Assembly: GCF_002813445.1 (NCBI RefSeq)
Contig: NZ_PHHD01000001.1
Span: forward strand, 5,704,001-5,768,000
Direction of reading: 5' to 3'
From: Pseudomonas tolaasii NCPPB 2192
GTDB taxonomy: Bacteria > Pseudomonadota > Gammaproteobacteria > Pseudomonadales > Pseudomonadaceae
Length of the DNA: 64,000 nt
Shown here: positions 1 through 8,632 of the stretch, in pieces
Position numbering within the stretch: the first letter of the stretch is position 1
How the letters are laid out: every line of letters begins with the position of its first letter
Made by a program: the position numbers and the translations under genes
The notes under the pieces: model-generated
Database searches by the model: none
The model's input: only the letters and a program-made list of their open reading frames with translations
What the model was told of the DNA's origin: nothing

Positions 1-489
1 CCGTGGTTGGGCCAGTTCAGCGGGTAGCCCGACCAAGTAAGCAAAGCCTGGCATGGAGCCGATACAGGCCACCTGATACGTCACGCGGCTGTGCCGTTGC
101 ACCCATTCCTCAATGTCGAGACCGGCGCTGTCGGCCAACCATTTCAGGTCCAGCGCGCCGGGCCCGCCGTAGAGCACCGGAATGTCGATATCTTTTCCGG
201 GCGCACTGCCGGCACCCAGGGTGAGCCAGCGTTGCAGCACCTGTTCCTGCACCTGCTGCGGGTGATGCCTGAGCGGGTCGAACAGCACCAGCAGGTTGTT
301 CACCCCCACCACCACTTCGGTGACGAGGCTGTCTGGCTCGGCGTCCAGATGCGCCGCCAGAGCCCAGAGTTTGCGTTGTTGTTCCAGGTTGAACGGGCCA
401 TCGGCGACATCCACCAGCAGCGCGCTGGAGCCTGCGCTGTGGACAGCCGGAAGCACACCCGGCGAGGCGTTGTTGTTGAGCGAGTTCAT
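1..489 (-). CDS. pxpB: PxpB/KipI-like 5-oxoprolinase subunit, partial
   Basis: The reverse strand is open from an ATG at 489 to the window edge, giving the first 163 residues of a protein whose end lies outside. The segment HSRVTYQVACIGSMPGFAYL followed by VGLP matches the carboxyltransferase C/D domain signature shared by KipI, PxpB and allophanate hydrolase subunit 1. In Pseudomonas such a gene usually sits with pxpC and pxpA, and the complex hydrolyses 5-oxoproline to glutamate with ATP in the cytosol. It follows the MHS transporter on the same strand by 67 bases, so the transporter may import its substrate. The family call is strong. The exact substrate cannot be told from half of one subunit, and urea amidolyase-type relatives remain possible. 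Confidence 0.82.
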   Translation of the reverse strand, partial: MNSLNNNASPGVLPAVHSAGSSALLVDVADGPFNLEQQRKLWALAAHLDAEPDSLVTEVVVGVNNLLVLFDPLRHHPQQVQEQVLQRWLTLGAGSAPGKDIDIPVLYGGPGALDLKWLADSAGLDIEEWVQRHSRVTYQVACIGSMPGFAYLVGLPAELAQPR

Positions 490-556
490 GAAAAATATCC
501 AGCCGGCGATTGAGAGGACGACGCGGCGAGCGAGCGGTGGCCCGCTCGCGCTTGCA

Positions 557-1891
557 TCACTCTTGCAGGGGTTTGTGAGCGGTTTCCCTGGCGACACCCA
601 GTGCGATCAAGGTGATCGCCAGGCCGGCACACACGTAAAGGCTCACGGCGATGGACGAATCGAACACCTTGAACAGCCCGGTGATGATCAGCGGTGCGGT
701 GCCGCCGCCGAGAATCCCGCCCAGGGTGTAGGCCAGCGACGAACCGGCATAACGCACCCGCGTCGGAAATTGCTCGGTGACAAAGGCTGCCTGGGGGCCG
801 AACATCATCGCCTGGAAAATCATCCCGACCACCATGGCGAGGAAGATCAACGGCGTCGAAGCGGTGTCCATCAGCCTGAAAAACACGAACACCCAAAGCC
901 CTGAAAACACGGCGCCAGCGGCATACACCGGACGGCGCCCGAGTTTGTCCGAAAGCATGCCGAACAAGGGCACGCACACCGCATGAAACGCCGCACCGAC
1001 AATCGCAGCGCCCAGCGCCAGCGACCTGGGCAGGTGCAGCACATTGGTCACATAGGCCAGGCTGAACACCACCAGCATTGCGTAGACAATGTCCGAGCCG
1101 ATACGCGCGCAGCCCGCCAGCAGCAAACGCCGCCAATGGCCGACGAACACATCCCGCACGGGCGCTTCAACCTTGGCATCCTTCTCTTCAATCGCCTTGA
1201 ACACCGGCGTTTCATCCACGCCACGGCGCAGCCAGCACCCCAGGATCACCAGCAACACACTGGACAGAAACGGAATGCGCCAGCCCCACTCCTGGAAGCT
1301 CTCGGGCGTCATGCTGAAAGTGATCAAGGCCATGAACCCGGCACCCAGCAGCGTGCCGCAGGCCGGACCGACCTGGGTGAACGAGGCGTTGCGCCCGCGC
1401 TGATGGGGCTTGCCGTGCTCCATGGACAGCAGCACTGAACCGGCCCACTCGCCGCCAATCGCCGCGCCCTGGAAAAAACGCAACACCACCAGCAGGATCG
1501 GACTCCAGATGCCCCAACTGGCATAGGTCGGCAAAACGCCCATCAAACCGGTCACCACCCCCATCAGGATCAACGTGGCCACCAGCACCCAACGGCGCCC
1601 GAGCTTATCGCCCAGGCTGCCGAACACGATGCCGCCCAACGGCCGCGAAAGGTAGCCGACCGCGTAGGTCGAAAAGGCAATCACCGTGCCCGATAACGGG
1701 TCGAACGACGGAAAGAAAATGACGTTGAACACCAACGCCGCCATCAGGTTGTAGACCGTAAAGTCATACCACTCAAGGGTGGTGCCGATCGAGCTGGCCG
1801 CGGCCAGGCGGCGCATGTCGGCGCCGCTGGCATGCACACCGGTTTGATCGGAGTCGAGCCGGTCGATAGCGACCGTGGACGCACTCATCAA
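557..1891 (-). CDS. MFS transporter, metabolite:H+ symporter (MHS) family
   Basis: A 444-residue polytopic membrane protein. The N-terminus has the MHS hallmark GTTLEWYDFTVY before the first helix, then GSLGDKLGRRWVL, the canonical MFS loop 2-3 motif, and about twelve hydrophobic segments. MHS members (ProP, ShiA, KgtP, citrate carriers) take up small organic acids or osmolytes with protons across the inner membrane. Its start overlaps the stop of the upstream DUF4286-like gene by four bases (ATGA), and the PxpB-like gene follows, so the three are probably co-transcribed. The substrate cannot be read from the sequence; pyroglutamate or a related amide is a guess from context only. Confidence 0.88.
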   Translation of the reverse strand: MMSASTVAIDRLDSDQTGVHASGADMRRLAAASSIGTTLEWYDFTVYNLMAALVFNVIFFPSFDPLSGTVIAFSTYAVGYLSRPLGGIVFGSLGDKLGRRWVLVATLILMGVVTGLMGVLPTYASWGIWSPILLVVLRFFQGAAIGGEWAGSVLLSMEHGKPHQRGRNASFTQVGPACGTLLGAGFMALITFSMTPESFQEWGWRIPFLSSVLLVILGCWLRRGVDETPVFKAIEEKDAKVEAPVRDVFVGHWRRLLLAGCARIGSDIVYAMLVVFSLAYVTNVLHLPRSLALGAAIVGAAFHAVCVPLFGMLSDKLGRRPVYAAGAVFSGLWVFVFFRLMDTASTPLIFLAMVVGMIFQAMMFGPQAAFVTEQFPTRVRYAGSSLAYTLGGILGGGTAPLIITGLFKVFDSSIAVSLYVCAGLAITLIALGVARETAHKPLQE

Positions 1892-2541
1892 CGCAGCTCC
1901 GCGGCGGACAGTTTCCAGGCCAGTTGATAGCGGGCGCTGCGCGAAATATCGACTTCAAGCCACTGGGCGGCACGTTCCATCGCCGACTGGTTCGACTCGT
2001 GGGTGCGACTTTCAATAATCAACAAGGGCTGCATCTTGCGTGCCGCGAGGTCTTCAAGCGGCAAGGGCTTGCTCAAGGCATCGACGGGCTGAATGACGTA
2101 GGACTGCACGAAAGAAATATCATCGGCCAGTTGTTCGGCCAGCGCCGTGCACCGTGCGGCCAGACTTTCGATATCCACGCCTTCGGCCAGGGGCAACGTG
2201 CCAACCCAACCGCCGCTGCCCATACCGGCATGGGCATGAACGGTGCCAATGCGGCGCAGGGGTGAACGCATCTTTGGCAGGGTTTGCAGGGACCACGGCG
2301 TCTGATGGATAAATGCCTGGGTGTATGCCGGGCCGGAGAACACTTCCAGCGATTCGGCCCAGTACAGCGCCAGGTACTGCGGAGCGCCCGCCACTGCAAT
2401 GTAACGTGCTGCACTGATAACGCCGGGCATTCTTACACGCTCTTCGACGTGCTCCTGGTCGTACCATTTGTTGAAGTCGTGTTGGTCTTCGGGAGCAATA
2501 TCAGAAGCAACCAGCAACATACCGCGCACAGAGTCTTTCAT
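1888..2541 (-). CDS. DUF4286-like small cytosolic protein
   Basis: 217 residues from the ATG at 2541, chosen over two upstream in-frame ATGs because AGGA lies at good spacing before it. The first half (DFNKWYDQEHVEERVRMPGV) resembles the ferredoxin-like alpha/beta-barrel domain of DUF4286/EthD-type proteins, which often accompany catabolic genes. No signal peptide or membrane segment is seen. The stop overlaps the transporter start by four bases, indicating translational coupling. A TTGACA box and a TATAAA box occur upstream but with a spacer that is too long (22 bases), so no promoter is claimed. Function is unknown; a role in handling the transported metabolite is inference. Confidence 0.72.
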   Translation of the reverse strand: MKDSVRGMLLVASDIAPEDQHDFNKWYDQEHVEERVRMPGVISAARYIAVAGAPQYLALYWAESLEVFSGPAYTQAFIHQTPWSLQTLPKMRSPLRRIGTVHAHAGMGSGGWVGTLPLAEGVDIESLAARCTALAEQLADDISFVQSYVIQPVDALSKPLPLEDLAARKMQPLLIIESRTHESNQSAMERAAQWLEVDISRSARYQLAWKLSAAELR

Positions 2542-2669
2542 TGTTTTTTTCCTCATTGGTTGGCAACCCATGAGGCAATCATCATCGATAGAAAAAACTC
2601 TCACAAACGAGTTTTTATAGGCCAAGTTGATAGATTTTTATTGTCAAACTTGAGCAAAAAAGCGCTATT

Positions 2670-4571
2670 TCAGTTCACTTCTGCAGTGGTTGCGCTTGCG
2701 TAGTGCGCCAGCAGGTCGGCGATGTCCAGGAAGCAATCAGCCAGGCCCCCTGCACCTACCAATCCCAGGGCATGCGCCGTACGCCGCGCGTGAACAGCGT
2801 TGATCGCCGGGTGGGAGGCATACCGCGCAAGGCGGCGAATGCCTCTTTTTGTGCAGCGCGCGGTCGGTGACCCGGCTTCCAGATGACAGGCTTTATCGTA
2901 CAGCCGCGCCAGGCTTCGGCTCAGCTGCAGTGACACGTAGCCCGCCGCATCGGCAGGCGGGTTACCCGCACCGGGCAAGGCCTGCAACGTCACCAAACGG
3001 TGCTGTTGTTTGGCCTGCCACTTCAACAGGTCCATGTGCGACCCGTCTCGCAACAACAGCCGGGTTTGCGCGTGCAGCGCCCTCCTCATCGCTGTCACAT
3101 AGCCGGCGGAATTTCTCGGCAGTATCTGGAAAGCCAGCAGGCAGATCGCCAACGCCACCTGCCAGGCCAGCGCTTGATTGGCGAAGTCGATGAAATCGTA
3201 TTGAGCGGTGGCGCCGGTACTGACCAGCGTGTTGAAGCTGATCAGGTAGGCAATGGCAGGCAGGGCATGGCTGGGCCGGGTGGTGGCCTGAATCCCGAAG
3301 ACCCAGAAGGCGCTCAGCAACAGCGCAAGCAGCCCGAAGCCACTGATGTGTGGCAGCAACAGAAACTTGCACGCCCCCGCTGCCAGCACTCCGTACAGCG
3401 TTCCGCGAAACAGGCCGGCAATGTGCTGGGTGGGCGCCGCGCTGGTGGCGAGCAAGGTGCAATACGGGCCCAGCACCGCGAGCAAGGTCGGCCCCTGGTC
3501 CCACCCGGTGAGATACCAGACCGCACCGGTTGCCAGCGTGGCAACGAGCGCCCGAATGCCGTTGAACAGCGCATCGCCATAGTGCCGGTGAAACCCCACT
3601 GCACGGGCAGCCGCCGGGGTGGCGCGATCAAGGCAGGCAAAACTGCGCAGGGCATTGGAGAGGTCTGCCAGCGGGTCGCTCAGCCGCTCGGGCTCATCTG
3701 AAAGGCTGGCTTGCAGGGCCTCGATGCGGGCGGCAGCCGTGGAGAAATCCAGGTGTTCTTCAGCCAGTTGTTGAAGCGCTACACCGGTCCGCACACTCGC
3801 AGCCCCGTGAGCGGCAGGAGTCTGCAGCACCACGCCGTGCAAATACGCAAGCCCGGCCTGAAGAGTCGCCAGCCGAGTTCTGATCAGAGAGGATTCGCCG
3901 CGACCGATACCCAGCAAGTCGTCCACCTTGTTGATATCGAGGGCCAGTTGAGTGTGTTCCACCGCCGACGCCGCGCCCTGAAACTGCAGAGCCAACAGGC
4001 GCATCGTGCGCAACGATACGTCCCGCAGCATTTGCCTCAGTTGTGGCTCGACGGTCTTGCGCCCGAGCAGCGTCGCCACAAGGCTGAGGCTTACCACCCC
4101 AAGCACCACCGCCGTGCCCCGCGTGACCAGGTGGTCGAAGCCTTGCTGGGGCGCAACGATGGCCGGGCCGAGGGCAAGGCACACGGTGTAACCGGCGACC
4201 ACGGCGGCCGTGGCGTTGTAATGCCGAAACAGGGTCATGCCGGCCACACACAGGCCCAGCCACAGCCCGATGCCGAGGATGAACAACAACATCTTCTGGG
4301 CGAACAGGCTCAGCAGGACGGTGGCCGCGAGTAGCCCCAGCGCGGTGCCCAAGGCGCGGTTCAAGCCCTTGCCGATCACGGCGCCCTGCAGCGGGTGAAT
4401 CAGCAACAACACCGTCGACGCCGCGGAAAACGGTGAGTCCAGGTGCAACGCAAAGCCCAGCCATAACGCCAGGGTCGCCGCTGCCATACTGCGAAAAACA
4501 TAGCCCTGCGTGCCGGCGGTCCAGGGTCGGGGCAACACGGCGAGGACGCGCCACACAAGCCCGGCCATCAC
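2670..4571 (-). CDS. FUSC-family inner-membrane efflux protein (AaeB-like)
   Basis: 633 residues with two hydrophobic halves, each a cluster of about five to six short helices (roughly residues 25-170 and 355-480), separated and followed by soluble helical regions. This is the layout of FUSC/AaeB proteins. With the HlyD adaptor and DUF1656 protein directly upstream it forms the usual three-gene module that exports hydroxylated aromatic acids. The start overlaps the stop of the adaptor gene by four bases (ATGA). The C-terminal cytosolic part is rich in Arg and Ala. The exported compound is unknown. A divergent AraC-type gene beyond the DUF1656 gene is the likely regulator. Confidence 0.87.
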   Translation of the reverse strand: MMAGLVWRVLAVLPRPWTAGTQGYVFRSMAAATLALWLGFALHLDSPFSAASTVLLLIHPLQGAVIGKGLNRALGTALGLLAATVLLSLFAQKMLLFILGIGLWLGLCVAGMTLFRHYNATAAVVAGYTVCLALGPAIVAPQQGFDHLVTRGTAVVLGVVSLSLVATLLGRKTVEPQLRQMLRDVSLRTMRLLALQFQGAASAVEHTQLALDINKVDDLLGIGRGESSLIRTRLATLQAGLAYLHGVVLQTPAAHGAASVRTGVALQQLAEEHLDFSTAAARIEALQASLSDEPERLSDPLADLSNALRSFACLDRATPAAARAVGFHRHYGDALFNGIRALVATLATGAVWYLTGWDQGPTLLAVLGPYCTLLATSAAPTQHIAGLFRGTLYGVLAAGACKFLLLPHISGFGLLALLLSAFWVFGIQATTRPSHALPAIAYLISFNTLVSTGATAQYDFIDFANQALAWQVALAICLLAFQILPRNSAGYVTAMRRALHAQTRLLLRDGSHMDLLKWQAKQQHRLVTLQALPGAGNPPADAAGYVSLQLSRSLARLYDKACHLEAGSPTARCTKRGIRRLARYASHPAINAVHARRTAHALGLVGAGGLADCFLDIADLLAHYASATTAEVN

Positions 4572-5476
4572 ATGAACGCCTGCAGCCAGCGCGTGAGCCG
4601 CCAGCGCGGCTCGTCACCGGGTTGTGTGACTTCAATGCTGGCGGTCATGCCCGCCGCGAGTTCCACGCCTTGTGGCACGCGGTCCAGTTCAATGCGCACC
4701 GGCACGCGTTGCGCCAGGCGGATCCAGCTGAAGGTCGGCGCCACTTGGGGCAAGCCGCTGTCGCTGCGCAACTCGTTACCGTCGGCAATGCCCCGGCCAA
4801 TACTCGCGACATGCCCTTCGAGCAGTGGCGCAAACCCCATCAATTTGATCGAGGCCGGCGCGCCGATCAGCACCCCCGGCAGCTTGGTCTCTTCGAAATA
4901 CCCGGTGACCCAGAAACTGTGGCTGTCGACCACGTAGATATTGGTGTTGCCCGCCACCGCATAATCGCCCGGCTGCAGGCGAAGTTGCGTCACGTAGCCA
5001 TCGACCGGCGAACGAATGACCGTGTGCGAGAGGTCAAGCTGCGCCTGGGCCAGCTGGCTCTGCGCCGCGTCGACCCGGGCCTTGGCCACGGCCAGGTCCT
5101 GGGCGGCGTTGTCGGTTTCTTCACGCGCAATCGCGTCGCCCAGCTGGGTGCGGCGCCGGAACTGCGCCGTGCGTTGCTCGAAGACGCTGCGCGCCTGGAC
5201 CAGCTCGGCGGTTCGCTGTTGCCGGGCCAGCAGGTAGGCGCGCTGATCGAGTTGGTACAGCAAAGCGCCCTTGGCCACCCATTGGTTGTCACCCACGAGC
5301 AATTGCTCCACCTGGCCCGACACTTCGGGCGCAATGCGAATGACCTGCGCGCTGACTCGCCCGTCCCGCGTCCAGGGCGCCAGCACATAGGCTTGCCATA
5401 ACTGAGTGCAGAACAGCAGCGCAACCAGCCCCACGGTCAGTGTCACCAGCATTTTGAAGGTTTTGTTGAGGGTCAT
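4568..5476 (-). CDS. HlyD-family periplasmic adaptor (AaeA-like)
   Basis: 302 residues with one N-terminal membrane anchor (about residues 10-30), then a biotinyl-lipoyl half motif (APEVSGQVEQLLVGDNQWVA), a coiled-coil hairpin (about 75-145) and the second lipoyl half (IRSPVDGYVTQLRLQPGDYA). This is the standard periplasmic adaptor fold that links an inner-membrane pump to an outer-membrane channel. GAGGGG precedes the ATG at 5476. It lies ten bases after the DUF1656 gene and overlaps the FUSC gene, so the three are one transcription unit. No outer-membrane factor is coded here; it would be supplied elsewhere. Confidence 0.9.
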   Translation of the reverse strand: MTLNKTFKMLVTLTVGLVALLFCTQLWQAYVLAPWTRDGRVSAQVIRIAPEVSGQVEQLLVGDNQWVAKGALLYQLDQRAYLLARQQRTAELVQARSVFEQRTAQFRRRTQLGDAIAREETDNAAQDLAVAKARVDAAQSQLAQAQLDLSHTVIRSPVDGYVTQLRLQPGDYAVAGNTNIYVVDSHSFWVTGYFEETKLPGVLIGAPASIKLMGFAPLLEGHVASIGRGIADGNELRSDSGLPQVAPTFSWIRLAQRVPVRIELDRVPQGVELAAGMTASIEVTQPGDEPRWRLTRWLQAFM

Positions 5477-5486
5477 GGTGTGCCCC

Positions 5487-5675
5487 TCAATAGTTCAGCA
5501 CGAGGGTTGAAAGGACGATAAGCGACACAAAAAAACGCGTCAGGCTGGGGTGCCAGGTCCAGTCCAGCCAACGGCGCAGCACCCGTTCCAGCACGGCGTA
5601 AATCAGCGCCGCAGCACCGATGTAAAGCAAAAAGGGCGGCAGGTAGAGGTTGGCAATCGTGAATTCGCTGAGCAT
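5487..5675 (-). CDS. DUF1656 membrane protein of the FUSC efflux module
   Basis: 62 residues from the ATG at 5675, reading MLSEFTIANLYLPPFLLYIG, with two predicted membrane helices. The FTIANLYLPPFL-type N-terminus and the RFFVSLIVLSTLVLNY end are typical of DUF1656 (YdhI/AaeX-like) proteins that always sit next to HlyD-FUSC pairs. A much longer open frame runs through it from 6035, but the upstream part overlaps the divergent AraC gene and has no family resemblance, so the short start is right. Exact role in the pump is not known for the family. Confidence 0.83.
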   Translation of the reverse strand: MLSEFTIANLYLPPFLLYIGAAALIYAVLERVLRRWLDWTWHPSLTRFFVSLIVLSTLVLNY

Positions 5676-5768
5676 GGCCGAGGTCTCGCAATCGGCCTTC
5701 ACCTTGAAGGCCCTGTTGAGCATGGTAAGGAGTGCCTGGCTTTGCCGATATTGAGTATGCTGACAACC

Positions 5769-5774
5769 TATAAT
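5769..5774 (+). promoter_or_regulatory. -10 box of the araC-type gene
   Basis: A perfect TATAAT lies 27 bases before the ATG at 5802, in the gap between the divergent efflux operon and the AraC-type gene. No good TTGACA sits at 17 bases; a weak ATATTG is at 15. A start site near 5781 would leave a leader of about 20 bases and supports choosing the ATG at 5802 rather than the longer open frame. Confidence 0.4.
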
Positions 5775-5801
5775 CAATTTCGGACACGCCGGTGCCGCCC
5801 A

Positions 5802-6617
5802 ATGGACGAGACGACGCTCTATACGGTTGATCAGTTTGAATTCGATGACCTCACCCAGCCCGCCGTCGCAGTGATGCTGGGCACCCAGCGCCACAATGCC
5901 GAATACGCCCCGCACACCCACCGCAAGGGCCAACTGGTGGTGGCCTATCACGGCGGCATTGTGTGCACCGTCGAGGACGGCGTGTGGATGGTGCCCACCG
6001 GGTTTGGCGTGTGGATCCCGGCGGGCATCGCACACAGCAACCGCATCACCGCCAATGGCAAGGTCGGCTTTCTGTTAGTGGAACCCGGCGCCGCCGTGTT
6101 GCCGCACAAGTGCTGCACCTTGCTGCTGTCGCCGCTGGTGCTGGAGTTGATCCTGCACTTGGGCGCGCTGGACCAGAACTACCCTGCCGACAGTTCCGTC
6201 GCCCGCCTGGCCGGTGTGCTGCTCGAACAGCTGGAAGCGGCGCCCTCGGAACAGTTGTACCTGCCCCTTCCCGCCTCGACCCAGTTGCGCGTCATTGCGC
6301 GCAAGCTGGCCCAGGCGCCGGAGAATCGCTGCACCATGGCCGAGTGGGCGCGTCAGGTGGCCATGAGTGAGCGGTCGCTGGCGCGACTGGTCAAGCGCGA
6401 AACCGGGCTGACCTTTGGCCACTGGCGCAAACAATGGCAGATCATCGTGGCCTTGCAGAGCCTGGCCGAGGGTGAGTCGGTGCAGCGCACCGCCGAGGCG
6501 CTGGGGTTTGAGTCAGTCAGTTCGTTTATCAGCATGTTTCGCAAAACGCTGGGCGCACCGCCCGCCCGTTACATCCGCCAGACAGTGGGCGTAAAACCCT
6601 CCAGCCGATTGGCCTGA
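5802..6617 (+). CDS. AraC-family regulator with N-terminal cupin
   Basis: 271 residues. Residues about 25-95 form a cupin sensor domain (HTHRKGQLVVAYHGGIVCTV, then PAGIAHSNRI). The C-terminal part carries two helix-turn-helix units (MAEWARQVAMSERSLARLVK and VQRTAEALGFESVSSFISMF), the RmlC-AraC arrangement. The start at 5802 is placed downstream of a TATAAT box; an in-frame ATG at 5757 would lie upstream of it. It is transcribed away from the DUF1656-HlyD-FUSC operon, so local control of that efflux system is the simplest idea, but not shown by the sequence. Confidence 0.85.
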   Translation: MDETTLYTVDQFEFDDLTQPAVAVMLGTQRHNAEYAPHTHRKGQLVVAYHGGIVCTVEDGVWMVPTGFGVWIPAGIAHSNRITANGKVGFLLVEPGAAVLPHKCCTLLLSPLVLELILHLGALDQNYPADSSVARLAGVLLEQLEAAPSEQLYLPLPASTQLRVIARKLAQAPENRCTMAEWARQVAMSERSLARLVKRETGLTFGHWRKQWQIIVALQSLAEGESVQRTAEALGFESVSSFISMFRKTLGAPPARYIRQTVGVKPSSRLA

Positions 6618-6732
6618 GGCAACACCTGGCGGTTATACCCCCTATGCTGAATTTGGATTTCAACGCCGTGCGCAAGCGCGATAGCCTCCTCAGGCATCCG
6701 ACGTCACCTTCTTCCCGCCAGAGACCACCACC

Positions 6733-7611
6733 ATGCTTAAACCCTTGGCTTTTGCCGTATTGTCAGCCATCACCTGCTCAGCGGCTTTCGCGCAAACCGA
6801 CCCGGCAGACGGCCCCGCCGCCCACAGTTTCAGTTTCGGCTCACTGACGATCACCGCCCTGCGTGACAAAGTGCACAGCATGCCCAACGACGGCAAGGTG
6901 TTCGGCAGCACCCAGGGTACCCAGGCGGTTGCCGGAGTATTGGCGGCAGCGGGCGCCCCTACCGATCAGATCACCCTGGGCATTGATGCGCTGCTGGTCA
7001 AGGACGGCCAGCACACGGTGCTGCTCGACACAGGCCTGGGCCCAAGCGCTCAAGGCGTGTTGATTCCGAGCCTGGCCAAGGCCGGCTATACGCCCGAACA
7101 GATCACCGATGTGCTGATCACCCACGTGCACAGCGACCATATCGGCGGCCTGGCGACAGCCGAGGGCAAACAAGCCTTTCCCAAGGCAGTGGTACGGATT
7201 TCCAGCCCGGACTGGCAATGGGTCCAGACCCAGCCGGAACTGGCGGACCTGATCAGGATCATCACGCCGCAGGTGAAGACCTTCACGCCGGGCGACAGCG
7301 TGGCTCCGGGCATTCGCTCCGTGCCGCTCAAGGGCCATACGCCGGGGCATGTGGGGTATCAGATCGAATCCGGCAAAAACCGTGTGCTGGACGTGGGTGA
7401 CCTGGTGCACAGCTCGATCCTTTCACTGGCCAAGCCGGACTGGGCAATCACCTTTGACAATGACGAAGACGAAGGCGTGAAGATTCGGCGTGCCGAGCTG
7501 ACGAAACTGGCGGCCAGCCACGAGACCATTTTCGCCCCGCACTTTCCGTTCCCCGGCATTGGCACCATCGTTGCCGAGGGTGATCACTTCATCTGGCAAC
7601 CGGCCAAGTAA
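6733..7611 (+). CDS. Periplasmic MBL-fold metallohydrolase
   Basis: 292 residues. Residues 1-20 are a classic Sec signal peptide ending in AFA, so the mature enzyme is periplasmic. The zinc motif THVHSDHIGG (HxHxDH) and a later GHTPGHVGY and DVGDLVHSS give the full metal-ligand set of the metallo-beta-lactamase superfamily. The spacing resembles the lactonase and arylsulfatase-like branch rather than true beta-lactamases. It is convergent with the LysR gene downstream. Substrate unknown; quorum-signal lactones are one possibility for the fold, without direct support here. Confidence 0.84.
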   Translation: MLKPLAFAVLSAITCSAAFAQTDPADGPAAHSFSFGSLTITALRDKVHSMPNDGKVFGSTQGTQAVAGVLAAAGAPTDQITLGIDALLVKDGQHTVLLDTGLGPSAQGVLIPSLAKAGYTPEQITDVLITHVHSDHIGGLATAEGKQAFPKAVVRISSPDWQWVQTQPELADLIRIITPQVKTFTPGDSVAPGIRSVPLKGHTPGHVGYQIESGKNRVLDVGDLVHSSILSLAKPDWAITFDNDEDEGVKIRRAELTKLAASHETIFAPHFPFPGIGTIVAEGDHFIWQPAK

Positions 7612-7617
7612 GCCACT

Positions 7618-7643
7618 GCTGCGGCTCAAGGCTGGGCCGCAGC
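7618..7643. terminator. Hairpin between convergent genes
   Basis: GCTGCGGC at 7618-7625 pairs with GCCGCAGC at 7636-7643 around a ten-base loop. It sits exactly where the MBL gene ends and the LysR gene ends on the other strand. There is no clear T-run, so it may be only a weak or Rho-assisted stop. Confidence 0.35.
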
Positions 7644-8531
7644 CTCCAGCCTTGAGCGCAGCCAGCGGTGGCCTGCGTCCTTGTCGAACCGTGAATGCCA
7701 GGTGGCGTACAAACGGTAGCGCCGCACCTGCACCGGCAACGGGAAAGACGCCAGGGTTTCGGCATAGCGCGCCAGAAACCGGGCCGGCAACGTACACACC
7801 AGATCCGTCGCCTGCAACATCACGGGCACCAGGCTGTAGTACTGCACCGAAACGCCCACTCGCCGGCTGCAACCCAGTTTCGCCAACGCCTCATCCACAA
7901 ACCCGTGAAAGCCCCCGCCATCACCCGACACGATCACGTGTTCAAGCTGGGTGTACTGCTCCAGCGACACCGGCCCCGCACCACGCGGGTGGCCGATGCG
8001 CTGGGCCATCCTGAATTCCTCTTCGAGCAACGGCTGTTGAGAGGCTTTGGCCACCGCGTCTTTGCCGGTCAAAGCCACATCGACTTCACCGTTCTCCAGC
8101 TGTTCGGCGAGCCTGGCCTTGTCGAGGCCGCGAAAGGCAAAACGAATGCCATGGCAGCCTGCTTCACGGGTCAATTGAATCAAACGAGGCCCGATAATGG
8201 CGCCGCCGTTGTCGTTGGCGGCAATGCAAAACGTGCGCTCGGCGGTCAGCGGGTCGAACTCGGGCGTGTGGTTGATCACGTCTTCCAGCGCCTGCAAGGC
8301 CAGGCGCAACGGTTCCTGCAACCGCGCGCCGTGCGGGGTGAGGATCATGCCCTTGCCCGACAGCGCCGGGGTGAGCAACGGGTCGCCAAACAGGTCGCGC
8401 AGCCTCGACAGTTGCGCCGACAGCGCCGGCTGGCTGATGGCCAACCGGGCCGCGGCGCGGGTCACGTTACGCTCATCGAGCAAGGTGCTGAGGGAAGCCA
8501 GCAAGGCCAGATTATGCCCGGTGATATTCAT
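7626..8531 (-). CDS. LysR-family transcriptional regulator
   Basis: 301 residues from the ATG at 8531. The winged HTH (NVTRAAARLAISQPALSAQL followed by SRLRDLFGDPLL) occupies residues about 15-65, followed by a periplasmic-binding-like effector domain. A longer frame begins at 8597, but the HTH starts at normal distance from the internal ATG and the longer start lacks a ribosome site. The gene is divergent from the second MBL hydrolase gene at 8633 and convergent with the first, a typical position for local control of one or both. Inducer unknown. Confidence 0.87.
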   Translation of the reverse strand: MNITGHNLALLASLSTLLDERNVTRAAARLAISQPALSAQLSRLRDLFGDPLLTPALSGKGMILTPHGARLQEPLRLALQALEDVINHTPEFDPLTAERTFCIAANDNGGAIIGPRLIQLTREAGCHGIRFAFRGLDKARLAEQLENGEVDVALTGKDAVAKASQQPLLEEEFRMAQRIGHPRGAGPVSLEQYTQLEHVIVSGDGGGFHGFVDEALAKLGCSRRVGVSVQYYSLVPVMLQATDLVCTLPARFLARYAETLASFPLPVQVRRYRLYATWHSRFDKDAGHRWLRSRLEAAAQP

Positions 8532-8632
8532 GACGGTTATGCCCCGTATCCCAAGAGTCGATTTCACGGTGAAGGGGATGCTGTATAGCATTTTCACCCA
8601 TCAACCGGTTACGGCCAGGAGGTCAAACCCCA

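Noticed and set aside
5676..6035. 120-codon extension of the DUF1656 gene
   Set aside because: Overlaps the divergent AraC gene head-on and has shadow-like composition; the 62-residue form matches the family.
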